The translations under genes were made by a program, and so were the position numbers. The notes beneath the pieces were generated by a model, which worked only from the letters and a program-made list of their open reading frames with translations, was not told where the DNA came from and searched no databases. Below are positions 56,555 through 64,000 of a stretch of 64,000 bases of DNA, piece by piece. The stretch comes from Metellina segmentata (Eukaryota > Arthropoda > Arachnida > Araneae > Tetragnathidae): contig OX375876.1 in assembly GCA_947359465.1 (NCBI GenBank), positions 86,086,184 to 86,150,183 on the forward strand. The letters are read 5' to 3'. Numbering within the stretch: the first letter of the stretch is position 1; each line of letters opens with the position of its first letter.

Positions 56555-59500
56555 CTATATGAGTTTTAAAAAACCAACTGAACGTAAAAACGCGAAAAGA
56601 TTTGAATGGGGATTTTCCCCAATCAAATCTTGTAGGTTTAAAATAATACTTTTAAAAAACTTGAACCGTTGATGATTAAAAACAGGACAGATGATTAAAA
56701 TGTGATAAACAGAAAATGGAGTAGAGCATGAATTACATATAGGTGCACTTTCTCCAAGTAAAAGATGACGATGGGTGAATCGTGTATGTCCAATGCGAAG
56801 GCGGGTCAGTTTGACATCCGTCCTCCGCGTTGGAGACACTGGCCACTGATGAATGATGGGCTTTATGGAGTGTAGTTTGTTGTTGACTTGCATGTTCCAC
56901 GACTCTTGCCACAAGGAGGCGACGAAGTCCTTTGTAGTCATCTTGATGTCACTAAAAGGAACGGCTTGCTGCAATGGAACGGAAGCTGCCTTTGCAGCAC
57001 TATCAGCAAGCTCGTTACCTTTTATCCCCACGTGACTCGGGATCCAACAAAACAGAATATCGAAACCCTTGCTCTGTAAGGTACGCAGGATGGTAAAAAT
57101 ATTCGCCACGACAGGATGGCATGTGACAGTATATTGTTCCAGCTGTTGTAAAACACTCATGCTGTCAGTGTAAATGCAGAACTTACGATGGGTACTGGAG
57201 GATATCTGCTGAAGGGCGCAATAGATTGCCACCGCTTCAGCAGTGTAGACGGAGCAAGAAACATGAATTCCGTAACTATAAATAGCGTTAGGAAATGCGA
57301 TTCCGCAACCCACATGATCTCTTCCTTTAGACCCATCTGTGAATACTGGAAAATAGGTTTTAAACTGACAGCGGTGTAAGTGATATATTTGTTGGAATAC
57401 AGCTGGAGCAGTGTCAGACTTTGCGTACTGTGTGAAGGGATTGATATAATTGAAGGATGGAAAGTCCCATGGTGGGAAACGAAAATTTTCAGTTTGTTGG
57501 GGTATAATATTTAGGTTAAAATCGCTTATGATGGAATTGGTCCTCTGCAAAAAAGGTTTAACGCAAGAGGAACGAGTGTCGTAAAGTCGATTCAAACCTG
57601 GGGCAAGAGTCATATGCTTCAAGGGATGGGATGACAATGATTTGATTTTGTAATTATAGTTGATTGACAACTTCTTCCGTCGCAGGTCAAGTGGTAACTG
57701 GTGACATTTCACGTAGAGGCTGTTAACTGGAGACGTTCGGAATGCACCAGAGCATATCCTCAAAGCTGAGTGATGGACAGTGTCTAATTTGCGCAAATTG
57801 GTTGCATTTGCTGTGTCATATGCAATACATCCGTAGTCAATCCGAGACAAGATGACAGATTGATACACTCGGAGTAATGCTTTGCGATCTGCTCCCCAGG
57901 ATGTGTTTGACAGTACTTTTAATATATTGAGTGTTTTCTCACATTTCTTTCTCAGATGTAAAATGTGAGGCAAGAAGGTGAGTTTTTTGTCAAAGATTAC
58001 TCCGAGGAATTTCATCTCGTTGACTACAGGAATTTGTGTGCTATTAATTTCAATTATAGGGTCTGGATGGAGGCCTCGTTTCCTACAAAAATGAACACAG
58101 TAGCTTTTGCTTGAGGACAGCGTGTGACCGTTCTGGTCGGACCACTTGACCAAGTTGTTAACGGCGGTCTGAAGTTGACGTTCAACCAAGCGTATATCCG
58201 ATCCCTGGCAAGATATTTGTAAGTCATCAACGTATAATGATCCATGAACAGATGGTTGAAGTGTATGAATGATGTCACTAAAATGCAGTATAAAAAGAGT
58301 AACACTTAAAATGCTTCCCTGAGGGACACCCTCAGCTTGGATAAAATTATTTGAAAAGGTATGTCCAATGCGGACTCTAAAATTCCGCGTTCTTAAAAAA
58401 TTTTGTATAAAAATGGGAAGATTTCCCTTTAAACCAAAATCGAACATACGTCGGAGAATACCGTGTCGCCACGTACGGTCATATGCCTTCTCTACGTCGA
58501 AAAAAATTGAAACTAAATGATTCCTCCGCACAAAAGCATTCCGAATTTGGGATTCCAAGTATATGATGTTATCTTGAGTGGACCGTCCTTTACGGAAGCC
58601 ACTCTGATGTGGAGGGATACAGTTGTTCTTCTCAAGAACGTATACGAGTCGGGCATTGACCATACGTTCTAAGGTCTTGCACAGGCAGCTCGTTAAGGCA
58701 ATGGGACGATAGCTCAGAGGGTTCTTGGGATCATTTCCAGGCTTCAGGATGGGTATCACTATGCTTTCATTCCATAGGTTTGGAAATTCCTGTTCTCTCC
58801 AGATTCGATTAAACAGAAGAAGGATGTTCTGTAAGGAATCTGGGGACAGGTGGCGAAGCATCTGGTATGATATTTCATCCGGTCCAGGACTGGTGTTATG
58901 CGCTCTGGATAGTGCTGTCTTTAACTCCAACATCGTGAGTTCGCAGTTATAAGCGAGGGCACGTGTGCTTCTGAAATTAATAGATGTTTTTTCAGCTCGA
59001 CTCTTTGTCACTTGAAAATCTGAACTGTAAGAGTCGGAGCTGGACACACTAGCAAAAGCCTCTCCGATGACGTTGGTAATGTCATGTGGATTCGAATGAA
59101 TACCAGCACTGGTTTCTAGTATGGGGATGGAAAAGTCCCTATACAGACCGTTGGCTGCTTTCACTCTTCTCCACAACTGCTTGCTCGATGTTGACGATGT
59201 GATGGAAGAGACGTATTTAGTCCAAGAATCCCTCTGGCTTTGACGTCTGACCTTACGAGCAAATGCCTTTGCCTGTTTAAATGCTACCAAGTTGGTGGTG
59301 GTTGGGTATCTCCGAAATATGTTCCAAAATTTCCTTTGTTTTTTGTAAGCAGATTGACAGGCCTGGTTCCACCATGGCTTACACAGTCTGTGCGGCCTAG
59401 AAGAACTCTGAGGAATGGTCACGTTGGCAGTTTCAATAATAAAGTCGGTGACATTTTTTATTGCCTCATTTATATCATCACACTTGACCATTGCTTCCGA

Positions 59501-60235
59501 AATTATTGCAAGTTGTGAGAATGCATCCCAATTCGCTCGATGGTACAAGTAGGTAGGTGGACGTTGTCTCACTCTACTGCTACTGACATGCGAGACGAAC
59601 AGGGGGAAGTGATCACTGTTATGTAAATCACTCCCAATTGCAAACCTCAACAACGGCATAAGAGAAGGAGAACAAATGGCCAAGTCTAATGAATGAAATG
59701 TCCTAGTGGGCTCATGAAAATATGTCTTCTCGTCGGAATTTAGTAAACAGAGATTGTGATCAGAGATAAACAATTCTATCTGTTGACCTCGGCGGTTCGT
59801 ATTTTCATTTCCCCATAAGGTACTATGACCATTGAAGTCACCTAGTAGTAAGAAAGGCACTGGAAGTTGGTTTATCAGCCTGTTAAGTTCTTCTTGTTGG
59901 ATGACGTCATGCGGTGGCAGGTATAGGCAGCAGATTGTAATTAGCGAGTGCAAATGAATTTGCACAGCCACGGCCTGCAAAGATGTAGTTAGTGAAATTA
60001 CAGTGCTGGGGTAATCATGTGAAATGAAAATACACACACCTCCAGACACTGTAGTGTTACGATTGACATCCTTACGAGCACAACTATACCTTCTGATTTT
60101 TGATGGTTGGTTTGGCTTCAAGAATGTCTCTTGAAGGGCTACGCATGCTGGGTGGTAGGATGATATCAGTTCCTTCACGTCATCTTTCTTAGACCGGAAA
60201 CCACGACAATTCCAAGAAATAATAGAAGTTATTGC
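56555..60235 (-). CDS. LINE ORF2: endonuclease, reverse transcriptase, RNase H
   Basis: ORF2 makes the nick, reverse-transcribes the element RNA at the target and removes RNA from the hybrid. The open frame is 1,226 codons from the base after the ORF1 stops. Numbering from there: the N-terminal SWNCRGFRSKKDD opens the APE-type endonuclease (about 1-220; LLLGDFNGHSTLWG, SDHFPLF). Reverse transcriptase spans about 490-770 (LSYRPIAL, HQSGFRKGRSTQDNI, FFDVEKAYDR, EGVPQGS, catalytic YVDD). RNase H is about 963-1085 (FTDGSKG, YTAEAVA, IYTDSMSVL, GNELADSAAK; all acidic residues present). A C-x2-C-x7-H-x4-C knuckle lies near 1167. No in-frame ATG occurs before position 59659, inside the endonuclease, so a non-AUG or reinitiation start is needed. 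Confidence 0.95.
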   Translation of the reverse strand, partial: AITSIISWNCRGFRSKKDDVKELISSYHPACVALQETFLKPNQPSKIRRYSCARKDVNRNTTVSGGVCIFISHDYPSTVISLTTSLQAVAVQIHLHSLITICCLYLPPHDVIQQEELNRLINQLPVPFLLLGDFNGHSTLWGNENTNRRGQQIELFISDHNLCLLNSDEKTYFHEPTRTFHSLDLAICSPSLMPLLRFAIGSDLHNSDHFPLFVSHVSSSRVRQRPPTYLYHRANWDAFSQLAIISEAMVKCDDINEAIKNVTDFIIETANVTIPQSSSRPHRLCKPWWNQACQSAYKKQRKFWNIFRRYPTTTNLVAFKQAKAFARKVRRQSQRDSWTKYVSSITSSTSSKQLWRRVKAANGLYRDFSIPILETSAGIHSNPHDITNVIGEAFASVSSSDSYSSDFQVTKSRAEKTSINFRSTRALAYNCELTMLELKTALSRAHNTSPGPDEISYQMLRHLSPDSLQNILLLFNRIWREQEFPNLWNESIVIPILKPGNDPKNPLSYRPIALTSCLCKTLERMVNARLVYVLEKNNCIPPHQSGFRKGRSTQDNIIYLESQIRNAFVRRNHLVSIFFDVEKAYDRTWRHGILRRMFDFGLKGNLPIFIQNFLRTRNFRVRIGHTFSNNFIQAEGVPQGSILSVTLFILHFSDIIHTLQPSVHGSLYVDDLQISCQGSDIRLVERQLQTAVNNLVKWSDQNGHTLSSSKSYCVHFCRKRGLHPDPIIEINSTQIPVVNEMKFLGVIFDKKLTFLPHILHLRKKCEKTLNILKVLSNTSWGADRKALLRVYQSVILSRIDYGCIAYDTANATNLRKLDTVHHSALRICSGAFRTSPVNSLYVKCHQLPLDLRRKKLSINYNYKIKSLSSHPLKHMTLAPGLNRLYDTRSSCVKPFLQRTNSIISDFNLNIIPQQTENFRFPPWDFPSFNYINPFTQYAKSDTAPAVFQQIYHLHRCQFKTYFPVFTDGSKGRDHVGCGIAFPNAIYSYGIHVSCSVYTAEAVAIYCALQQISSSTHRKFCIYTDSMSVLQQLEQYTVTCHPVVANIFTILRTLQSKGFDILFCWIPSHVGIKGNELADSAAKAASVPLQQAVPFSDIKMTTKDFVASLWQESWNMQVNNKLHSIKPIIHQWPVSPTRRTDVKLTRLRIGHTRFTHRHLLLGESAPICNSCSTPFSVYHILIICPVFNHQRFKFFKSIILNLQDLIGENPHSNLFAFLRSVGFLKLI

Positions 60236-60238
60236 TTA

Positions 60239-61531
60239 CTATAAGGTCTTGTTGGGTTCAGACGGTGTTTCCATATCTGTGTCGTCTTCTGAAATATCCG
60301 ACGCATGGAGTTTTAATTCAGCATCATCGGCTGCAAGCCGAAGGAGATGTTTAGGTGTTGTTTGTTGGTTTTCTATGTACTTTAAACTTTTATATTTTGT
60401 AGGTTTGTCAGCTTTAGGTCGTTTAGGTGCCTTCTTTCTTTGTTCCTTTGCTGTTGGTATTTGAGATGTTAATTCGGTTTTTCCAGAGGACGAGGTAGAT
60501 GGTTCGTTGCTGGCTTTATTGTTAGAGCTAGTTTTAAGTGTTGGGCTTTTTCCGAGGGAGCAATTATTTATTTTGGAAGGTGAAACATTTTTGTGAGATG
60601 TAGTTTGTTTTGGTCCTTGAGTTAGAAGATTTGGATTTGCTGAGGGAGATTCTGTTTGAGTGGCTATAGTTTGATAAGTTTTTTTAGCTATTGTCGCATA
60701 GGAGATTCCCGTTTTCGGGGTTCGAGAGTCGACAATTTTTCGGGCCTCGGGATAAGAAATTTTTTCTGCAACCTTCACAGACTGAACCTCTTTCTCGATG
60801 ACCCATTTCGGACAGGTCCTGGAAAATGAGGGATGGTCTCCTCCACAGTTAACGCAGTGGGCCGGAGCGGTGCAGCCGTCACTCTCGTGGCCGACCTCAC
60901 CGCAACGGGCACATCTAATCTGGCTACGACAGGAGATCTTGGAATGTCCGAAACTCTGGCAGCCGAAGCAACGCTGAGGATTCGGGACATACACACGCAC
61001 TGGGCAGCTCAGATAGGCGGCTGTGATTCGTGTCGGCAGTGTTGGGGTGTCGAATGTCAAGATCAAGTGTTTGGTGGGAAGAGTTTTCCCATCTCGACGT
61101 ATGGTGATGCGACGAACACCAACAACATGTTGATCACGAATATTCTCCAGGATTTCTTCTTCTGGGGAGAAAAGAAGGTCCGGTTCGGATATGACGCCAC
61201 GAGAAGTGTTAAGTGAGAAGTGAGGAGAAACAGAAATAGTGAATGAACCAAGAGTTTTAGAGTTACGAAGTAATTTTGCTTGAGTTTCTGTTGAGACTTC
61301 GATCAGGAGATCCCCGGAACGAAGTTTTTTAAGAGATTTCATGGTGCCAATATATGATTGAAATGTTTTATGGATTAAAAATGGTGAGACAGAGGTAAAT
61401 GAATTTGATGTTGGGTTTGTATCAAGAGAGTTATTTAGAAGTTTTACTAAAAAGAAACGAGCGTTTGTAAGATTTATGTTCATTTGTTGCTCCCCATGAG
61501 GGGGAGAAGATAAAGAAATGGTTTCCATCAT
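60239..61531 (-). CDS. LINE ORF1: nucleic-acid-binding Gag-like protein
   Basis: ORF1 coats the element RNA and accompanies it to the target. From the first ATG (61531) it is 430 aa; a second ATG follows at once, and the frame is open 13 codons further upstream without ATG. The N-terminal half looks like an RRM-type fold (RSGDLLIEVSTETQAKLLRN). Three zinc knuckles follow: CFGCQSFGHSKISC, CARCGEVGHESDGC and CVNCGGDHPSFSRTC. The C-terminal 150 residues are Ser/Thr/Lys-rich and low-complexity (KKAPKRPKADKPTKYKSLKY). It ends TAG, then TAA, and ORF2 continues in the same frame. Three CCHC knuckles plus an RNase H-bearing ORF2 place it in the I/Jockey group. Confidence 0.93.
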   Translation of the reverse strand: MMETISLSSPPHGEQQMNINLTNARFFLVKLLNNSLDTNPTSNSFTSVSPFLIHKTFQSYIGTMKSLKKLRSGDLLIEVSTETQAKLLRNSKTLGSFTISVSPHFSLNTSRGVISEPDLLFSPEEEILENIRDQHVVGVRRITIRRDGKTLPTKHLILTFDTPTLPTRITAAYLSCPVRVYVPNPQRCFGCQSFGHSKISCRSQIRCARCGEVGHESDGCTAPAHCVNCGGDHPSFSRTCPKWVIEKEVQSVKVAEKISYPEARKIVDSRTPKTGISYATIAKKTYQTIATQTESPSANPNLLTQGPKQTTSHKNVSPSKINNCSLGKSPTLKTSSNNKASNEPSTSSSGKTELTSQIPTAKEQRKKAPKRPKADKPTKYKSLKYIENQQTTPKHLLRLAADDAELKLHASDISEDDTDMETPSEPNKTL

Positions 61532-62080
61532 GAAAAGGGAAAAAGAGAATTCGGCCACCGACAGCGTCACCCACCACGGAGTCCTACTAAGGGGATGCAG
61601 ACAACTGTACCGGCGCTAATCGGCGACTATACGCGCACGGCGCACCCCTGAGACAGCCTCCACCCTTAGCGAGGTGCCCAGTAAGTGGCCGATTGCTTAG
61701 CCCTAGCCAAAAATTGACCAGCCGATTGATGTGCACGGGACCAATGCACACCTCCCGTTTACCTGAAGCGAAGGCCGAAGCAGTGTATTGGGTCAATATA
61801 TCGTCCCTCAACTACCAGGATCCCCTTTTCCAGGGACACGGGTCTCCACGCACGGCAAACACGTGGGTGATATAATCCCCAAGAGGAGCTGAAAGCACAG
61901 ACTGGCGAAAAGCTTCTCAAGGGGAGCCCTCACCTCCGAAGAGGCAACCACAACGAGGGAGGAAGAAAAAGCAAAAAGCAAAGGGTAGAGGAGAAGAAGA
62001 AAGAAAGGGAGAGAAGATCACTCAGGAACCCCGGGGTTGTGAAGCCCGTACAAACCTAAAGAAGGAATGCCCCTGGGGGC
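61532..62080 (-). promoter_or_regulatory. LINE 5' UTR with presumed internal promoter
   Basis: About 550 bp that is GC-richer than the host DNA, beginning GCCCCCAGGGGCATTCC on the minus strand and then pyrimidine-rich (CTTTCTTCTTCTCC-type). LINEs of this group transcribe from an internal promoter at their 5' end, and full-length presence here implies one, but I see no TATA box and cannot mark its elements. A small upstream frame (61811-61587) shows no recognisable protein. Confidence 0.5.
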
Positions 62081-62097
62081 GAGAAAAAACAAAGATT

Positions 62098-62718
62098 AAT
62101 ACTAACATTCAATTGTACTATCTGAAATAAAAAAATACGAAAAACAATGTTTATGTTGCAAAAAAGAGACAGCCATTTTTATTATAAGGAGTCTCTAAGA
62201 CCTTAAACAGTAACAGATAAACGATTTTGTAAAGAAAAACAATATTATCAATGGTACATAAAAAAGTTATATTGTTTTGACACACACACACGTGTGTGTG
62301 CGTGTGACACTAATGGACAAATAAAACATTAGTTTTGTTAAAGTCACATGGTTTACAGTTCCCATGTTTGTTCAAAATTAAAAGTCGGCTGTCTATGGTA
62401 CCCTTAGTTAACTTAGTTTTACTTTGTGAAGTCGATAACTAAACTAACTTTTGTAAACCCCTCCCCCCAAAAAAAAAAAAATTATTATTTATGCTGTAAA
62501 GAAGATATTTTTTATATTTTGCTCATGACAGTTGATATTTTGGAGTGCCCCGTCTGAAAATAATATGATTTTTAGAGTAAATTCACGTCTCAAACTACAT
62601 TTGTTTTAAAGCAGCAATCTCTCACTTCTTTACTGGACTGCTAGATGGCAGAAGTGTTTTACAGCATGCCAGTTCAGCAGGATTCATAGTAATGAAAACT
62701 TTATACCCATTTTTACTC
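62098..62718. other. AT-rich DNA with a short palindrome
   Basis: CACACACACACGTGTGTGTG at 62281-62300 is a perfect palindrome made of CA/TG repeats. A (C)n(A)n run occurs at about 62461-62480. Nothing else recognised. Confidence 0.4.
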
Positions 62719-62719
62719 G

Positions 62720-63091
62720 CCGTGAGATTTTTTTAAATTTTGTCACAGTTTCAAAATGTGAGCGTTATTCAAAGACAACCAAAAGTTTTATATTTAGTTG
62801 GAAGCTATATGTTCCATCATTATTCTACAAGTAAGTATTCAGTAAAAATATCTTAATGATAGAAATATCAATTATCTGCTAGAAAATGGCTTATCATCTA
62901 GAACTCAACCTACAGAGTGAATATTTCATGAAGAAGTACTTTAAAATCAATTAAGTATGAGCAAAGTAAAAGTTCTGAGAAGTCTTTAAAATGCCATAAA
63001 TAAGAAGTAAGATATTTTTAGAGTTTTGCCACAGTTGCAAAATGTGAGCGATATTCAAAGAGAACCAAAAGTTTTATATTTAGTTGGAAAC
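62720..63091. repeat. Direct repeat, two copies about 285 bp apart
   Basis: TTTCAAAATGTGAGCGTTAT to TTTTATATTTAGTTGGAAGC (62750-62807) recurs with a few changes at 63028-63090 (TTGCAAAATGTGAGCGATAT to TAGTTGGAAAC). In copy 1 the next bases are TATATG; in copy 2 the Tc1 element at 63094 begins there. The Tc1 element has therefore inserted at this TA in copy 2. Confidence 0.85.
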
Positions 63092-63093
63092 TA

Positions 63094-64000
63094 CACTGTT
63101 GTTCAAAATTAAGTTCACAAACATAAAAGCTCTGAGAACTGGAGAAATATTCAGTTTATTGCAACGAAATTTGGCACAGAGATATATTATTATGAGAGTA
63201 AGCATATACGAACATAAAAATATGAAACAAAGTTGAATTTTTAGTTAAGATTCGGGTTATATAAAAAACGGTCAAATCATGATGCATTTATCTCGGGATA
63301 GGTCCGTCTAATATAAAGTGTGGTCACTGTGCACTACTATACAAACCTCACAACTATATCTCATACTGTTAATAAGGGTGTCGAGAAATGCTTGCGGCAA
63401 TAAATCCCATTCTTCCAAAAGCGCGGCTTTTAACACCTGGAGGGTCCTGAGAGGGGGGTAACGTCGTACAATGGCTCTTCCTAGACCATCCCAAACATGT
63501 TCTATCGGATTGAGATCCGGAGACTTCGTGGGCCAGTTCACAAGGCGAATATCCTCTTCTTCACGAAAGTCATCAACAATGTGAGCTCTGTGTGGCCGCA
63601 CAAAAACGTCCATAAAAAGGAAGTCCGGGCCTGCAGCACCCCGGAACAACCTCACATAGGGTTCAAGGACGTCTTCCCTATAGCACTGTGCGGTAACATT
63701 ACCCTTATCAAAGACGTGCAGTGGTGTACGACTGCCCAACATGATGACGCCCTAGACACGGATTCCTCTGGTCAATTTCCCTTACGTTAGAGGGATGATA
63801 GCGAGCTCCACGTTCTCTCCATATAAAGACTCGCCAAGAATCCCTCTGCGTGCTGAATCTTGACTCATCAGTGAAAAGAACACTCCCCCATTATTGGTGT
63901 GTCCAAGAATTATGTGTTCGGCTCCACGACAATCGGGCTCTCCTGTTTAATACGTTCAAGGGAAGACACACCTGAACGCCGGGTATAAAGTGCCTTCTCT
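63094..64000 (-). mobile_element. Tc1-like transposon, cut by the window edge
   Basis: The left end CACTGTTGTTCAAAATTAAG follows a TA at 63092-63093. The right end lies beyond 64000. The transposase is on the minus strand. The insertion point can be read directly by comparing the two direct-repeat copies at 62720-63091. This family differs in sequence from the other Tc1 elements in the window. Confidence 0.82.
63308..63980 (-). pseudogene. Tc1-like transposase pseudogene, second catalytic Asp lost
   Basis: The minus strand encodes VLFTDESRFSTQRDSWRVF (first catalytic Asp, near 63860) followed by WRERGARYHPSNVRE. After a frame change a 144-codon open frame runs (63742-63308) from MLGSRTPLHVFDKGNVTAQC, through VLEPYVRLFRGAAGPDFLFM, to SPDLNPIEHVWDGLGRAI (Glu kept). 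Where the family has D-D-N-A-R-P-H, this copy reads D-V-F-V-R-P-H, so the second catalytic Asp is Val and the following Asn is Phe. The enzyme would be inactive even if the frame were whole. The N-terminal DNA-binding region is outside the window. Confidence 0.85.

Larger units (their letters stand above)
56354..62080 (-). mobile_element. Full-length I/Jockey-type LINE, 5.73 kb, both ORFs open
   Basis: The element reads on the minus strand: 5' UTR (62080-61532), ORF1, ORF2, then about 200 bp of 3' UTR ending in AATCC-like repeats (CCAAAATCCAAATCCAATCC). The flanks carry a 17-bp target-site duplication with one mismatch: GAGAAAAAACAAGGATT at 56337-56353 and GAGAAAAAACAAAGATT at 62081-62097. 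It has no poly(A) tail; the short tandem end is common in I-type LINEs. Intact ORFs and near-perfect duplication mark a young, possibly mobile copy. It lies in the same sense as Syt7. Confidence 0.95.

Noticed and set aside
60833..61216. 127-codon plus-strand frame opposite LINE ORF1
   Set aside because: Antisense shadow of ORF1. The same applies to the frames at 58054, 58725, 59240 and others within the LINE.

Overview
This window is AT-rich, repeat-laden animal DNA with only two host exons. Both lie on the minus strand and encode neighbouring parts of the C2A domain of synaptotagmin-7: 38255-38371, then 5961-6130. Their splice sites and reading phases fit each other exactly across a 32,124-bp intron (6131-38254). 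The flanking 1-5960 is downstream intron and 38372-64000 is probably upstream intron. The very long introns, the Syt7 sequence (closer to the arthropod than the vertebrate form as I know it), the abundant Tc1-like transposons and an I/Jockey-type LINE with an RNase H domain all suggest an arthropod, most likely a spider. The spider call is inference.

Layout. 1-5960: a 158-bp tandem duplication, a 265-bp terminal-inverted-repeat element, SINE and LINE scraps, a TTAA-flanked MITE (3922-4330) and a 162-bp tandem array. 6131-38254 (intron): a ~100-bp satellite, a palindromic (TA)n hairpin, two large inverted-repeat elements (11085-12272 and 17716-19195, the latter split by a later insertion), several tandem arrays (13805-17620), Tc1 fragments, two recognisable Tc1 elements (26214-27623, 32100-33320), a 17-bp minisatellite, a second inverted copy of the TTAA MITE (34613-35030) and another TTAA element (36996-37721). 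38370-39417: a young 524-bp tandem duplication that has copied the 3' splice site of the Syt7 exon. 39418-56336: SINEs of two tRNA-derived families, another Tc1 element (42155-43546), a 177-bp hAT-like MITE with a perfect 8-bp target duplication (45447-45623), a LINE pseudogene (49400-49938), a dead Tc1 (52465-53036), an 867-bp TTAA element and an odd GC-punctuated repeat (55135-55795).

56354-62080 holds a full-length, apparently intact LINE on the minus strand, flanked by a 17-bp target-site duplication with one mismatch. ORF1 (430 aa, three zinc knuckles) and ORF2 (endonuclease, reverse transcriptase, RNase H) are both open. They share one frame, are separated only by tandem stops TAG TAA, and ORF2 has no ATG ahead of its endonuclease domain. 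63094-64000 is a Tc1 element cut by the window edge.

No rRNA gene, intact tRNA gene, CRISPR array or prokaryotic gene is visible. The most useful observations are the LINE with its non-AUG ORF2, the duplicated splice acceptor, the pair of inverted MITEs around a Syt7 exon, and several apparently unclassified inverted-repeat elements.
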